NCBI RefSeq assembly: GCF_003605645.1
Contig: NZ_QVMU01000006.1
Span: 150,326 to 214,325 of the forward strand
Source: Vibrio sinensis
GTDB lineage: Bacteria > Pseudomonadota > Gammaproteobacteria > Enterobacterales > Vibrionaceae
Length of the DNA: 64,000 bases
Direction of reading: 5' to 3'
Below, in pieces: positions 34,952-44,481 of this stretch. A program made the position numbers and the translations under genes. The notes beneath the pieces were generated by a model. It made no database searches. It was not told the DNA's origin and saw nothing but the letters and a program-made list of their open reading frames with translations. Within the stretch, counting starts at the first letter, position 1. Every line of letters begins with the position of its first letter.

Positions 34952-35751
34952 GGGAATAACTTCTCCTGAATACGTCCTGTCAACGTTCCAATAGGGAACG
35001 TTTGTTTTTCAATTGCCCGAATAGGGGCTGCACCTAACAAAGAGTTGGTTATAAACACTTCGTCAGCACGCAATACTTGGGTTAAATCAAATTGCCCTAT
35101 TTTTACGACAATACCAGCTTGTTGCGCATATTCCAGCACTCGCTTTCTTGCAACACCTGCAACCCCTGACATCGAAAGATCAGGAGTAAACAACACATCA
35201 CCTTGTCGCCAAAATAAGTTTGCCATACTGGTCTCAATGACATTCTCATTGAGATCCAATACCACACCGTCTAAAACCCCCACTCTGTCCAAATCAGCTT
35301 TCACCATAATTTGTTCAAGTCGGTTGTTGTGCTTATGTCCAGCTAAATGCGGGTTCAAACCCAATTTTACCTGACTCACACCAAGTTCAACGCCATGTTC
35401 TCGCCACTGCAAATAATGCATTGGATAGGCAAAGTCGCTAATAGTAACATTAGGAGTGGTTACTTGAGTAGAGCTATAACCTCGCCCCCCCTCTCCTCGG
35501 CTGATATGAAGCTTGAGCCCCGCTAATGAATCGGGTTTTGTCGCAACCGTAAGCCATCTTTCAACCTGTTCCCAATCAGGCTCGGGAATCAACAAAGCAT
35601 TGAGACATGATTGCATTCGTTGTTTGTGGTAATTCCACTGGCAGAGCTTGCCATGAGCTGTCATCAGCGTTGTGAAACAACCATCACCATACTGAAAAGA
35701 GCGATCGAGGAGAGAAATTGAATCCGCTGGTTGTCCGTTGAGCCAAAACAC
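34948..35751 (-). CDS. pabC: 4-Amino-4-deoxychorismate lyase
   Basis: PabC releases pyruvate from aminodeoxychorismate to give p-aminobenzoate for folate synthesis. The 267-residue protein is a fold-IV pyridoxal-phosphate enzyme. Visible marks are LLDRSFQYGDGCFTT, the cofactor lysine region in HKHNNRLEQIMVKADL, and LNENVIETSMANLFW. The start is GTG at 35751. A strong hairpin terminator separates it from fabF upstream, so this gene probably heads a distinct unit or receives read-through. Confidence 0.94.
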   Translation of the reverse strand: MFWLNGQPADSISLLDRSFQYGDGCFTTLMTAHGKLCQWNYHKQRMQSCLNALLIPEPDWEQVERWLTVATKPDSLAGLKLHISRGEGGRGYSSTQVTTPNVTISDFAYPMHYLQWREHGVELGVSQVKLGLNPHLAGHKHNNRLEQIMVKADLDRVGVLDGVVLDLNENVIETSMANLFWRQGDVLFTPDLSMSGVAGVARKRVLEYAQQAGIVVKIGQFDLTQVLRADEVFITNSLLGAAPIRAIEKQTFPIGTLTGRIQEKLFP

Positions 35752-35765
35752 AGTTAGTCCCTAAA

Positions 35766-35804
35766 ATAAAAAACGGCTTAATGCCAAAAGCATTAAGCCG
35801 TTTT
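35766..35804 (-). terminator. Terminator between fabF and pabC
   Basis: A perfect 15-bp stem (arms 35770-35784 and 35790-35804, AAAACGGCTTAATGC and complement) around a CAAAA loop, with a U-rich tail on the minus strand. Confidence 0.85.
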
Positions 35805-35829
35805 ATCAGATCAATGATCGTTTCTCTAT

Positions 35830-37074
35830 TTAAATCTTTTTAAAGATTAGAGAACCATTTGTACCGCCGAATCCAAAAGAGTTACACAAGGCATATTCCA
35901 TACCATCTACTTTACGTGCAACATTAGGCACTAGATCGATGTCTAAGCCTTCTTCCGGGTTATCTAAGTTGATTGTCGGTGGAACGATTTGATCAACAAG
36001 CGACAAAATAGTGATGATAGCTTCAGCAGAACCTGCTGCACCTAAAAGGTGACCAGTCATTGATTTGGTTGAAGAAACCAAAACTTGCTTAGAACCTTCT
36101 TCACCTAATGCGCGCTTAATGCCTTTGATCTCAGCGAGATCACCAGCAGGAGTCGAAGTACCATGAGCATTAACATAACCGATCTGTGTTCCAGTTACGC
36201 CAGCATCACGCATCGCCGCTTCCATTGCTAGTGCACCGCCTGAACCGTCGCTGCTTGGTGATGTCATGTGATAAGCATCACCTGACATACCGAAACCGAC
36301 GATTTCAGCATACATTTTTGCGCCACGTGCTTTTGCATGTTCATATTCTTCAAGAACAATGACACCTGCACCGTCACCTAGAACAAAACCGTCACGGTCT
36401 TTATCCCAAGGACGAGAAGCTTTTTGTGGTTCATCATTACGCGTTGATAGTGCTTTAGCTGCACCAAAACCAGCCATACCTAGTGGTGTGGATGCTTTCT
36501 CTGCGCCACCAGCAACCATAGCTTCTGCATCGCCGTAAGCGATCATTCGTGCAGCATGGCCGATATTATGTAGGCCTGTGGTACACGCTGTAGAGATAGC
36601 AAGGTTAGGGCCGCGTAAGCCGCGCATAATAGATAAGTTACCTGCAACCATGTTAACGATAGTTGAAGGAACGAAGAATGGACTTACTTTACGTGGGCCT
36701 TTCTCAATCAATGCTGAGTGACCTGTTTCAATAAGGTCTAGACCGCCGATGCCAGAGCCGATCGCCACGCCAATACGTGGGGCATTTTCTTCGTTAATTT
36801 CTAAGCCAGAGTCATCTAATGCTTGAATACCAGCAGCGATACCGTATTGGATGAATAGATCCATTTTACGAGCATCTTTCTTAGACATGTACTCTGTGCA
36901 GTCAAAATCTTTTATAAGGCCTGCAAAACGAGTGGAAAAATTCGTAGTATCAAAGTGCTCGATATTAACGATACCACTTTGACCTGCTAGCAGGGCTTTC
37001 CATGATGATTCAACAGTGTTGCCTACCGGTGACAACATACCCATGCCAGTGACAACAACACGACGCTTGGACAC
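35830..37074 (-). CDS. fabF: 3-Oxoacyl-ACP synthase II
   Basis: FabF elongates acyl-ACP with malonyl-ACP and helps control unsaturated chain length with temperature. The 414-residue thiolase-fold protein carries the catalytic triad as Cys164 (STACTTG), the histidine in [12 protein letters not shown], and the histidine in [12 protein letters not shown]. Start is GTG 37074. The acpP terminator lies 50 bases upstream of this start, so expression relative to acpP is probably reduced by partial termination. Confidence 0.96.
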   Translation of the reverse strand: MSKRRVVVTGMGMLSPVGNTVESSWKALLAGQSGIVNIEHFDTTNFSTRFAGLIKDFDCTEYMSKKDARKMDLFIQYGIAAGIQALDDSGLEINEENAPRIGVAIGSGIGGLDLIETGHSALIEKGPRKVSPFFVPSTIVNMVAGNLSIMRGLRGPNLAISTACTTGLHNIGHAARMIAYGDAEAMVAGGAEKASTPLGMAGFGAAKALSTRNDEPQKASRPWDKDRDGFVLGDGAGVIVLEEYEHAKARGAKMYAEIVGFGMSGDAYHMTSPSSDGSGGALAMEAAMRDAGVTGTQIGYVNAHGTSTPAGDLAEIKGIKRALGEEGSKQVLVSSTKSMTGHLLGAAGSAEAIITILSLVDQIVPPTINLDNPEEGLDIDLVPNVARKVDGMEYALCNSFGFGGTNGSLIFKKI

Positions 37075-37124
37075 GATTTTATTCTCCGGAAATGAAAGGG
37101 TTCTATGAGAGGTATAGAAGAATT

Positions 37125-37154
37125 AAAAAACGCAGGCGGCCTGATGGCCGCCTG
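37125..37154 (-). terminator. Terminator between acpP and fabF
   Basis: CAGGCGGCC and GGCCGCCTG pair around TGAT; the minus strand continues CGUUUUUU. The GC-rich 9-bp stem indicates strong but possibly incomplete termination of the very abundant acpP transcript. Confidence 0.85.
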
Positions 37155-37164
37155 GGGGGATATA

Positions 37165-37398
37165 TTACTGAGCGCTGTTCACGTAGTCGATTGCAGCTTG
37201 AACAGTAGTGATCTTCTCAGCTTCTTCATCTGGAATCTCAGTGTCGAATTCTTCTTCTAGAGCCATTACTAGTTCAACAGTGTCTAGAGAATCAGCACCT
37301 AGATCATCAACAAATGAAGCTTCGTTTTTAACTTCTGCTTCGTCTACACCTAGCTGTTCAACAATGATTTTCTTTACGCGTTCTTCGATGTTGCTCAT
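37165..37398 (-). CDS. acpP: Acyl carrier protein
   Basis: AcpP carries growing acyl chains on a phosphopantetheine arm. The 77-residue acidic protein has the attachment serine (residue 37 with Met) in [22 protein letters not shown] place the start at ATG 37398 ([10 protein letters not shown]), with AAGGAAAAG upstream; the open frame extends a further 24 codons but that part is intergenic. It is preceded by a 246-base region that holds a palindrome and probably its own promoter. Confidence 0.97.
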
Positions 37399-37541
37399 TT
37401 TTTCTTTTCCTTTACAGATTTCGCTCAATGCGATGATTCCGTAGTTTATTCGAACTATTGAAAGTTGCAAGTGGGACCTTGCTGGTCAAACCACAATTTT
37501 AGCGATTTTAACCGAAATTCAATGCATTTTTGACATAAGTC

Positions 37542-37560
37542 ATGCACAAATCTTGTGCAT
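37542..37560. promoter_or_regulatory. ATGCACAA/TTGTGCAT palindrome upstream of acpP
   Basis: Two exact 8-bp arms around ATC lie between fabG and acpP, about 145 bases before the acpP start. It may be an operator or a small RNA hairpin; it has no U-run. I see no further gene in this gap. Confidence 0.4.
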
Positions 37561-37644
37561 AACTATGACGGTATAATGTCAGTTACTGCAAACAAAATAT
37601 TCACTCTTACCGAATAAATATAAATATGGCAGCGAACAGACATA

Positions 37645-38382
37645 TTAAACCATATACATGCCACCATTTACATGCAAAGTTTCACCTGTGATGTAAGCAG
37701 CTTCTGGTGATGCAAGGAATGCAACTGCCGAAGCGATCTCACGAGGGTCACCTAAACGACCTGCTGGAACGTTTGCTAACGTCGCAGCACGCTGGTCATC
37801 ATTCAGTGCTTTTGTCATGTCAGTTTCGATAAAACCTGGTGCAACAGTATTAACCGTAACACCACGAGATGCTACTTCACGTGCCATAGATTTAGTAAAA
37901 CCAATTACGCCAGCTTTCGCTGCTGCATAGTTAGTTTGACCTGCGTTGCCCATAGTACCAACAACAGAACCTACGTTGATGATACGACCTGAACGTTTTT
38001 TCATCATGCCACGCAAAACTGCTTTAGACATGCGGAAGATAGGCGTTAGGTTGGTATCAATAATGTCATTCCACTCATCATCTTTCATACGCATTAGTAG
38101 ATTATCGCGAGTGATACCGGCGTTATTTACTAGGATATCGATTACGCCAAACTCATCATTGATAGTTTTTAGCGTTGCTGCGATAGACTCAACGTCAGTA
38201 ACGTTCAGCGCTAGACCTTTTCCGTTAGTACCTAGGTACTCACTGATTGCTGCCGCGCCACTTTCAGACGTTGCCGTACCGATAACTGTTGCGCCACGCT
38301 CAACAAGAAGTTCAGCGATTGCACGGCCGATACCACGACTTGCACCAGTCACTAGAGCAATTTTGCCTTCTAGATTCATCAT
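37645..38382 (-). CDS. fabG: 3-Oxoacyl-ACP reductase
   Basis: FabG reduces 3-oxoacyl-ACP with NADPH. It is a 245-residue SDR with GASRGIGRAIAELL (cofactor loop), VNNAGITRDNLLMRM, the catalytic serine in NVGSVVGTMG, and the YAAAKAG pair. The start is taken as the first of two adjacent ATGs (38382), because AAGGAAC is best spaced to it. It lies 18 bases downstream of fabD. Confidence 0.96.
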   Translation of the reverse strand: MMNLEGKIALVTGASRGIGRAIAELLVERGATVIGTATSESGAAAISEYLGTNGKGLALNVTDVESIAATLKTINDEFGVIDILVNNAGITRDNLLMRMKDDEWNDIIDTNLTPIFRMSKAVLRGMMKKRSGRIINVGSVVGTMGNAGQTNYAAAKAGVIGFTKSMAREVASRGVTVNTVAPGFIETDMTKALNDDQRAATLANVPAGRLGDPREIASAVAFLASPEAAYITGETLHVNGGMYMV

Positions 38383-38400
38383 TATCTATGTTCCTTTCGA

Positions 38401-39324
38401 TTATTTAGCAGCTTCAAGCGACGCAATGTCGTTCACAGCTGCTGCATCTAGCGTCTTAACAATACGTTTAGTAAGACCAGTCAGTACCTTACCAGGACCA
38501 ACTTCAAGCAGTTTCTCAACACCTTGTTCACTCATCAGTTGAACACATTCAGTCCAACGTACTGGGCTGTATAGCTGACGAACAAGTGCTGATTTAATTT
38601 TCTCTGGCTCAACTTCCGCAATCACGTCAACGTTGTTGATTACTGGGAATTGAGGAGTGTTAAATTCAATTTCTTCTAGCGCAATAGCAAGCTTATCAGC
38701 AGCAGGTTTCATTAGAGCGCAATGAGATGGCACTGAAACTGGAAGAGGTAACGCACGTTTAGCACCCGCTTCTTTACATAATACGCCAGCACGCTCTACA
38801 GCTGCTTTGCTACCAGCAATAACAACTTGGCCTGGTGAGTTAAAGTTTACTGGAGAAACCACTTCACCTTGCGCTGCTTCTTCACATGCTTTTGCAATTG
38901 CAGCATCATCTAAACCGATGATCGCATACATAGCACCAGTACCAGCAGGAACCGCTTCTTGCATCAGTTGACCACGAAGTTCAACTAATTTGATCGCTTG
39001 TTGGAAATCGATAACACCAGCACAAACAAGAGCAGAATATTCACCAAGACTATGGCCAGCCAGATTCGCTGGTTGCTCTAAACCAAGCTCTTGCCATACA
39101 CGCCAAATCGCTACAGACGCAGCGAGTAGTGCCGGTTGAGTACGGAATGTTTGATTCAAATCTTCAACAGGGCCATTTTGCACTAATGCCCATAGGTCGT
39201 AACCTAGAACATCAGATGCTTGTGCAAATGTGTTTTTAACAACATCAAACTGTTCACCAAGTTCAGCAAGCATACCGAGAGCTTGAGAACCTTGACCTGG
39301 AAATACGATAGCAAACTTGCTCAT
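38401..39324 (-). CDS. fabD: Malonyl-CoA:ACP transacylase
   Basis: FabD loads malonyl groups onto AcpP. The 307-residue protein has the N-terminal FPGQGSQALGML motif, the nucleophile Ser92 in GHSLGEYSAL, and the histidine in SVPSHCALM. I start at ATG 39324, with AAGGAAAATAAC upstream; the open frame before it (17 codons) is not supported. It lies 79 bases downstream of fabH. Confidence 0.96.
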   Translation of the reverse strand: MSKFAIVFPGQGSQALGMLAELGEQFDVVKNTFAQASDVLGYDLWALVQNGPVEDLNQTFRTQPALLAASVAIWRVWQELGLEQPANLAGHSLGEYSALVCAGVIDFQQAIKLVELRGQLMQEAVPAGTGAMYAIIGLDDAAIAKACEEAAQGEVVSPVNFNSPGQVVIAGSKAAVERAGVLCKEAGAKRALPLPVSVPSHCALMKPAADKLAIALEEIEFNTPQFPVINNVDVIAEVEPEKIKSALVRQLYSPVRWTECVQLMSEQGVEKLLEVGPGKVLTGLTKRIVKTLDAAAVNDIASLEAAK

Positions 39325-39403
39325 GTTATTTTCCTTAAAGCAAAGTAAGAAAGTAATAAGATGCCAAAAAGGCACCTTAAATTTGGATCTTGTCGAGGCT
39401 AGA

Positions 39404-40360
39404 TTAGAATTTGACTAGCGCAGAACCCCAAGTAAAACCGCCACCAAATGCTTCAAGTAGCAAGGTTTGGCCGCGTTTAATACGCCCATCACGAACCGCT
39501 TCGTCTAGCGCAGTAGGAACCGTCGCTGCAGAAGTGTTACCGTGACGATCAAGCGTAATAACCACTTGGTCTAAAGACATTGTCAATTTTTTCGCTGTCG
39601 CTGAGATGATGCGGTAGTTTGCTTGGTGAGGCACCAACCAATCCAACTCAGATTTATCCATGTTGTTGGCTTCTAGCGTATCTTTTACGAGTTTAGATAA
39701 CTGAGTTACCGCCACTTTAAAGACTTCATTGCCTGCCATGTACAACCATTTGTCTGCATCTTGATCCGGACCGCGACCAGGAACTGGCAAGCTAAGTAGA
39801 TCGCCAAACGCACCATCCGCATTAATATGCGTTGATAGAATACCTGGCTCTTCGCTTGCACCAACAACAACGGCACCCGCTGCATCACCAAACAAAATGA
39901 TCGTAGAACGATCCGTTGGCTCACATGTTTTAGATAACGCATCAGCGCCAATCACCAACACGTTTTTGCACATACCTGTTTTGATGTGCTGGTCAGCAAC
40001 AGACAATGCATAAATGAAGCCTGAACATGCTGCAGCTAAATCAAACGCAGGGCAGCCTTTGATACCTAGCATCGCTTGTACCTGACAAGCTGATGATGGG
40101 AATGTGTGGCTGCTGCTGGTTGTTGCCACGATAATGAGATCAATATCGTTTTTATCAATGCCCGCCATTTCAATAGCGTTTTTTGCAGCATGGTAACCCA
40201 TGTCAGCAACGGTCTCATTTTCAGCAGCAATGCGACGTTCTTTAATACCTGTACGAGCAACAATCCACTCGTCAGAAGTCTCTACCATTTTCTCTAAGTC
40301 AGCGTTAGTACGCACTTGAGATGGCAAGTAGCTGCCAGTACCTAAAATTTTGCTAAACAT
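39404..40360 (-). CDS. fabH: 3-Oxoacyl-ACP synthase III
   Basis: FabH starts fatty-acid synthesis by condensing acetyl-CoA with malonyl-ACP. The 318-residue protein begins [20 protein letters not shown], carries the nucleophile Cys112 in [11 protein letters not shown], the histidine in [11 protein letters not shown], and the asparagine in [11 protein letters not shown]. It lies 5 bases downstream of plsX. The ribosome-binding site is weak, so translation may be coupled to plsX. Confidence 0.96.
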   Translation of the reverse strand: MFSKILGTGSYLPSQVRTNADLEKMVETSDEWIVARTGIKERRIAAENETVADMGYHAAKNAIEMAGIDKNDIDLIIVATTSSSHTFPSSACQVQAMLGIKGCPAFDLAAACSGFIYALSVADQHIKTGMCKNVLVIGADALSKTCEPTDRSTIILFGDAAGAVVVGASEEPGILSTHINADGAFGDLLSLPVPGRGPDQDADKWLYMAGNEVFKVAVTQLSKLVKDTLEANNMDKSELDWLVPHQANYRIISATAKKLTMSLDQVVITLDRHGNTSAATVPTALDEAVRDGRIKRGQTLLLEAFGGGFTWGSALVKF

Positions 40361-40365
40361 GAAGA

Positions 40366-41391
40366 CTAATAATGCCTCTCGAGTAAAACCGCTTCCAAAC
40401 GATCGCTAATACGGCTGGGTACTTGTCGTTTGACCTCATGTAACGCTTCGCCAATTGCATTCGCGATAGCTGCTACATCAGCACTTCCGTGGCTTTTTAT
40501 GACAATGCCGCGCAATCCTAACAAACTTGCGCCGTTATACTGGTCGGGGTTCAATGTTTTTAGTTCATTAAATAACCCAGAAAATAGTTTTCTTGCAATC
40601 CAACCCTTTATAGATGAGGCCATCATCCTGGCTTTCAACTTCTCTATGAAGAGCTGGGCCGTGCCTTCGCACGCTTTTAAGCAAACATTGCCGACGAAAC
40701 CGTCACACACTACCACATCTGCAGCATCATGAAGTAACTGGTTACCTTCAATATAGCCGATAAAATTTACAGACTTGGTTTGTGACAACATTTCCGCACA
40801 ACGCTTTACAAGATCATTACCTTTTATCTCTTCTGCACCAATATTTAATATCGCAACTCGTGGGGGGCGGCCTAAATATTGTTCAACTAATGCACTGCCC
40901 ATAACGGCAAATTGAAACAAAGAATCAGCATCGCTGGAAACATTAGCGCCAAGATCAAGCATCCAAGTTCGATTGCCTGAAGCCGTTGGCAGCGCCGAAA
41001 CCAAAGCTGGACGTTCGATGCCAGGTAATAGTTTGAGTCGAAAACGGGAGAGCGCCATCAAAGCGCCGGTATTTCCGCCACTGACACACGCATCAGCTTG
41101 CCCATTTGCAACTGAATCTATTGCCATTCCCATCGAAGTGCCATTGCTGTTTCTTAACGCAAGAGAAGGTTTTTCTGAATTGGAAATCACTCGGTCACTG
41201 TGTTCAATACTCAAGCGAGTATCTGGCCTATAACCAAGAGAGGATAATTGAGTTGTGATCGAAGTCCGATCACCTATTAGAATGACTTTTAGCTCTGGGA
41301 AATACGACAGTGCCTGCACGGCGGCAGGCACTGTAACACGAGGACCGAAATCCCCGCCCATTGCATCAAGCGCAACGGTTATATTTTGCAA
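40366..41391 (-). CDS. plsX: Acyl-ACP:phosphate acyltransferase
   Basis: PlsX makes acyl-phosphate from acyl-ACP, the acyl donor for PlsY in phospholipid synthesis. The 341-residue protein shows the family pieces [12 protein letters not shown] at the start, [34 protein letters not shown] and [16 protein letters not shown]. It follows rpmF by 9 bases, linking ribosome and membrane-lipid genes in one transcript, as in E. coli. Confidence 0.96.
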   Translation of the reverse strand: MQNITVALDAMGGDFGPRVTVPAAVQALSYFPELKVILIGDRTSITTQLSSLGYRPDTRLSIEHSDRVISNSEKPSLALRNSNGTSMGMAIDSVANGQADACVSGGNTGALMALSRFRLKLLPGIERPALVSALPTASGNRTWMLDLGANVSSDADSLFQFAVMGSALVEQYLGRPPRVAILNIGAEEIKGNDLVKRCAEMLSQTKSVNFIGYIEGNQLLHDAADVVVCDGFVGNVCLKACEGTAQLFIEKLKARMMASSIKGWIARKLFSGLFNELKTLNPDQYNGASLLGLRGIVIKSHGSADVAAIANAIGEALHEVKRQVPSRISDRLEAVLLERHY

Positions 41392-41400
41392 AGGTCAACC

Positions 41401-41571
41401 TTACTTGTTGATAACCTTTTTGCCACGGTAGAAACCTTCAGCAGTCACGTTGTGACGTAGGTGAGTTTCACCTGAAGTTGCGTCTACAGAAAGTGCAGCT
41501 GTAGTTAGCGCATCGTGTGAACGACGCATACCACGCATTGAACGTGACTTCTTGCTCTTTTGTACGGCCAT
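41401..41571 (-). CDS. rpmF: 50S ribosomal protein L32
   Basis: A 56-residue basic protein that starts [20 protein letters not shown] and ends [11 protein letters not shown], which is L32. Its N-terminal and C-terminal sequences agree with the enterobacterial protein, which also lacks the zinc cysteines found in some other bacteria. It lies between yceD (33 bases upstream) and plsX (9 bases downstream). Length is normal. Confidence 0.97.
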   Translation of the reverse strand: MAVQKSKKSRSMRGMRRSHDALTTAALSVDATSGETHLRHNVTAEGFYRGKKVINK

Positions 41572-41604
41572 TGACCCTACTCCTTTGTCTTAGCTTGAAA
41601 CGAT

Positions 41605-42126
41605 TTATCGTTTTAAACTTTTTAAAACATCAAACGGATTCGGTTTTGTTTCCTCAATTTCTTCAGGAATCTCACCAAACACCATATTATTTGAGTTAAC
41701 GTTACAGTCCGCTTCGTCATGCATTGCTATCTGAGGCAATCCAAGGATGAACTCGTCTTCAACAAGTTGAATCAGGTCTAATTCACCGTACTCGTTCAGA
41801 TCTACCAAATCGTACGCTTCGGGTGCTTCAGCCTCACTTTTCTCACTATAAGGAGTATAAGTGAACTGAACTTCGCATTCATGTGCGAAAACCTGGTTAC
41901 AACGTTGACACTCTAAATCAACTTCGACGTTAGCTTTACCAGAGATAACGACGAGTCGCTGTTCATCAAGCCCAAATGACAATGAGACTTGCGCGTCACG
42001 TTTTACGCCTTCAGTTGATTCACCTAAACGCTTTAAAAGACTGATTTGAATGATACCATTCACATCAAGACGTTTTTGAGCAGATTTAGCGGGATCAACC
42101 GTTCGCGGTATTTTTACCTTTTGCAT
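41605..42126 (-). CDS. yceD: 23S rRNA accumulation protein YceD (DUF177)
   Basis: YceD is a small protein needed for normal 23S rRNA levels in E. coli, with an incompletely known mechanism. The 173-residue protein starts MQKVKIPRTVDPAKSAQKRL, has the paired cysteines in VDLECQRCNQVFAH near residue 93, and ends NPFDVLKSLKR, all family features. The predicted promoter places transcription start only about 3-6 nt before the ATG, so this may be an almost leaderless mRNA. Confidence 0.93.
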   Translation of the reverse strand: MQKVKIPRTVDPAKSAQKRLDVNGIIQISLLKRLGESTEGVKRDAQVSLSFGLDEQRLVVISGKANVEVDLECQRCNQVFAHECEVQFTYTPYSEKSEAEAPEAYDLVDLNEYGELDLIQLVEDEFILGLPQIAMHDEADCNVNSNNMVFGEIPEEIEETKPNPFDVLKSLKR

Positions 42127-42135
42127 AGGGCGCGA

Positions 42136-42164
42136 ATTCTATCTTCCAAATCATTTTTAGTCAA
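42136..42164 (-). promoter_or_regulatory. Strong sigma-70 promoter for yceD-rpmF-plsX-fab
   Basis: On the minus strand TTGACT (42159-42164), 17 bases, and TAGAAT (42136-42141). Transcription would start near 42129, a few bases before the yceD ATG at 42126. Confidence 0.7.
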
Positions 42165-42169
42165 AGAAA

Positions 42170-42198
42170 AAGGACAAAAAGTTAGACTTTTTTTCCTT
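42170..42198. repeat. A/T-rich inverted repeat upstream of the yceD promoter
   Basis: AAGGACAAAAAGT and ACTTTTTTTCCTT pair at 12 of 13 positions around TAG. It lies just behind the -35 element and could be an UP-element-like or binding region, or a weak terminator. Confidence 0.4.
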
Positions 42199-42268
42199 TC
42201 TAGCGAGAGTTCTATGGTTCAGTGGAAAAGATAGCTTATCCTTTCCTAAAACCCAGTAATGATTGTAA

Positions 42269-42856
42269 ATGAAAATGCAGAATTACCAACTACTATTAGC
42301 GTCAACATCACCATTTCGCCAACAGTTGCTCAATAAATTAGCAGTTCCATTCTCTACCGTTGAACCAAACTGCGATGAAACACCATTTGTCAATGAAACT
42401 CCGATTGAATTGGTGCAGCGATTGGCGAAACAAAAAGCGGAATCATGCCAAACAGATGGAGACTGCCTTATTATTGGCAGCGACCAGGTTTGCGTCATTG
42501 ATGGTGAAATAGTCGGCAAACCACTTTCACATCAGAACGCAATTGAACAATTAACCCGCCAAAGCGGTAAAGCTATTCAATTTTATACTGGCCTTGCCTT
42601 ACATAATACCAAGACCAAACAAACACAAGTTTGTCTTGATACTTTCACTGTGCACTTTCGTCATTTAAGTGAGCAGCAGATTGCTCGTTATGTCGAAAAA
42701 GAGCAGCCTTATTACTGTGCAGGTAGTTTCAAAAGTGAGGGGCTTGGCATTGCACTATTTGAACGCCTTGAGGGAAAAGACCCAAACACTCTCGTGGGTT
42801 TGCCTTTGATTGATCTGATTGATTTATTAGAGCAACAAGGGTTCGCCGTTTTATAA
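42269..42856 (+). CDS. yceF: Maf-family nucleotide pyrophosphatase (YceF, 7-methyl-GTP type)
   Basis: Maf proteins hydrolyse non-canonical nucleotides; the YceF branch prefers 7-methyl-GTP. The 195-residue protein has [14 protein letters not shown] near the N-terminus, the acidic catalytic motif [18 protein letters not shown], and the [11 protein letters not shown] motif. The gene is divergent from yceD, unlike the rest of the block. An upstream ATG is two codons before MQNYQ; both starts are plausible. Confidence 0.92.
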   Translation: MKMQNYQLLLASTSPFRQQLLNKLAVPFSTVEPNCDETPFVNETPIELVQRLAKQKAESCQTDGDCLIIGSDQVCVIDGEIVGKPLSHQNAIEQLTRQSGKAIQFYTGLALHNTKTKQTQVCLDTFTVHFRHLSEQQIARYVEKEQPYYCAGSFKSEGLGIALFERLEGKDPNTLVGLPLIDLIDLLEQQGFAVL

Positions 42857-42908
42857 CAAGATGCTATCAAGATCAGATGTCTTACCGACGGACATGACAC
42901 CAATAGAA

Positions 42909-42933
42909 AAAGCCGCATCAACAATGCGGCTTT
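42909..42933. terminator. Terminator between yceF and rluC
   Basis: AAAGCCGCAT, a CAACA loop and ATGCGGCTTT, with T-rich sequence on one side and A-rich on the other, so it can serve both converging genes. Confidence 0.85.
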
Positions 42934-42962
42934 ATTCATTAGGCTCTAGTGCGATCTAAACA

Positions 42963-43910
42963 TTACGATTTTTGACGTAGACCAGTCAGCACTCTTTCTA
43001 ACTGTTTTTCCATCGGAGCGCTGATATCCATGGCTTGCTCACTGCCTGGGTGAGTAAACTTGATATTTGCAGCATGAAGAAACAATCGATTCAAACCAAC
43101 GTCTGCTGTGTATGCATCAAAGCGACGGTCACCATAACGGTCATCCCATGCGATAGGATGGCCGACATATTGGCTATGAACGCGAATTTGGTGTGTTCGA
43201 CCAGTAATTGGACTGGCTTGAACTAGCGTTGCATTGGCAAACTTTTCCAATATTTTGAAACGCGTTTCTGATGCCTTACCGTTTGGGTTTACTCGAACAA
43301 TACTGTTTACTTCATTTTTTAGTAACGGCGCATTAACGACTTTACAGCTCGTTTTCCACTCTCCCATCACCAAAGCAAAATAGTATTTTTGCACTGTTTT
43401 TTCGCGAAACTGAGCTTGGAGATGACGCAACGCAGAGCGTTTTTTTGCAACCAGTAAAATACCTGAGGTATCACGGTCAATACGGTGAACTAATTCTAAG
43501 AAGCGAGCTTGTGGACGCAAAGCTCTAAGTGCTTCTATCGCCCCAAATTTTAAACCACTACCACCATGGACCGCTGTGCCTGATGGTTTGTTTAAAATCA
43601 GCATATGCTCATCTTCATAAATGATCATATGTTCCAACTCTGCCACTTTATTAAGTTTGGTGCTTGGTGCTGCGTCTTCAACTTTTTCCTCTATTGTTAC
43701 AGGAGGAATGCGAACAACGTCGCCAGCCGCAAGTTTATACTCCGCTTTAATGCGTTTTTTATTTACTCGAACTTCGCCTTTTCGCAAAATTCGATAAACC
43801 ATACTTTTAGGGATGCTCTTTAATTGGTTGCGCAAGAAGTTATCAATACGCTGACCAGCCATGTCTTCATCTATATCGATGAACTGGACTTTAGTTCTAA
43901 TTTCGTTCAT
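42963..43910 (-). CDS. rluC: 23S rRNA pseudouridine(955/2504/2580) synthase
   Basis: RluC isomerises three uridines in 23S rRNA. The 315-residue protein has an N-terminal S4 RNA-binding domain (RIDNFLRNQLKSIPKSMVYRI) and a synthase domain with the catalytic aspartate in HRIDRDTSGILLVAKK and the RTHQIRVH motif. It is divergent from rne across 571 bases, as in E. coli. Confidence 0.95.
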   Translation of the reverse strand: MNEIRTKVQFIDIDEDMAGQRIDNFLRNQLKSIPKSMVYRILRKGEVRVNKKRIKAEYKLAAGDVVRIPPVTIEEKVEDAAPSTKLNKVAELEHMIIYEDEHMLILNKPSGTAVHGGSGLKFGAIEALRALRPQARFLELVHRIDRDTSGILLVAKKRSALRHLQAQFREKTVQKYYFALVMGEWKTSCKVVNAPLLKNEVNSIVRVNPNGKASETRFKILEKFANATLVQASPITGRTHQIRVHSQYVGHPIAWDDRYGDRRFDAYTADVGLNRLFLHAANIKFTHPGSEQAMDISAPMEKQLERVLTGLRQKS

Positions 43911-44119
43911 TGCGCCATTCTATCATTCAATATTGCGTAATATCACATTTTCTACATAACATCTTTGACGTTTACTTAAGTTGCTTAGGTTTCTGCTTGG
44001 TTGCGGACAAATTTTCACCGACCCAATTAAGAACCCTTCAAATAGTCCGATATTTTCTTTTTAAACAAATAGTTATTTTTCAAAAAAATGAAAGTTTCTC
44101 TGTTTTATTATAAAGCAGA

Positions 44120-44148
44120 TTGCTGACTTTACTGGGTGCTGCTATAGT
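44120..44148 (+). promoter_or_regulatory. Sigma-70 promoter for rne
   Basis: TTGCTG (44120-44125), a 17-base spacer, and TATAGT (44143-44148). The predicted start near 44155 gives a leader of about 327 nt, similar to the 361-nt E. coli rne leader. The rest of the gap, 43911-44119, holds nothing that I recognise. Confidence 0.6.
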
Positions 44149-44315
44149 TCACACCTGCTATAAGTGATTCGATTGCATTTTACACGAACCGATTCATTTT
44201 AGAGCAAGATAATGAGTAGTTAGCTAATTGGTCAAAAATGCTGCATACGGCGTAAGACACTTTTGGAATTAGTAATCTTGTTGCTCTACTCATCGACTTT
44301 CATGTTGAGTATATT

Positions 44316-44391
44316 CCGCTGAGATAGCGGCTCACAAGCGAAACCGTTTGTGAAGACTGGAGTGCCCACGAGCATCCCTCCAGCCGGGAGG
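44316..44391 (+). ncRNA. Structured rne 5' leader (rne5-like autoregulatory element)
   Basis: Three consecutive hairpins lie in the leader: CCGCT/AGCGG (44316-44330), TCACAA/TTGTGA (44332-44353) and CCCTCC/GGGAGG (44376-44391). In enterobacteria a structured rne leader lets RNase E cut its own mRNA for feedback control. By position and GC-rich stems this is the likely equivalent; I have not aligned it to the known motif. Confidence 0.55.
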
Positions 44392-44481
44392 CTGCACCGA
44401 TGAAACCATGGGATCAGGCACCGTGAAAACGAACCGAAGCAACAAGCGCCAAAAACGAAAGAATGACAACGAGATATATAA

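Noticed and set aside
37946..38542. 198-codon open frame on the plus strand opposite fabG and fabD
   Set aside because: It is antisense to two strongly conserved genes, crosses their junction and encodes a low-complexity Ser/Arg/Ile-rich chain with no domain.
43910..44113. 67-codon plus-strand frame in the rluC-rne gap
   Set aside because: It starts on the rluC start codon, has no ribosome-binding site, and precedes the rne promoter.
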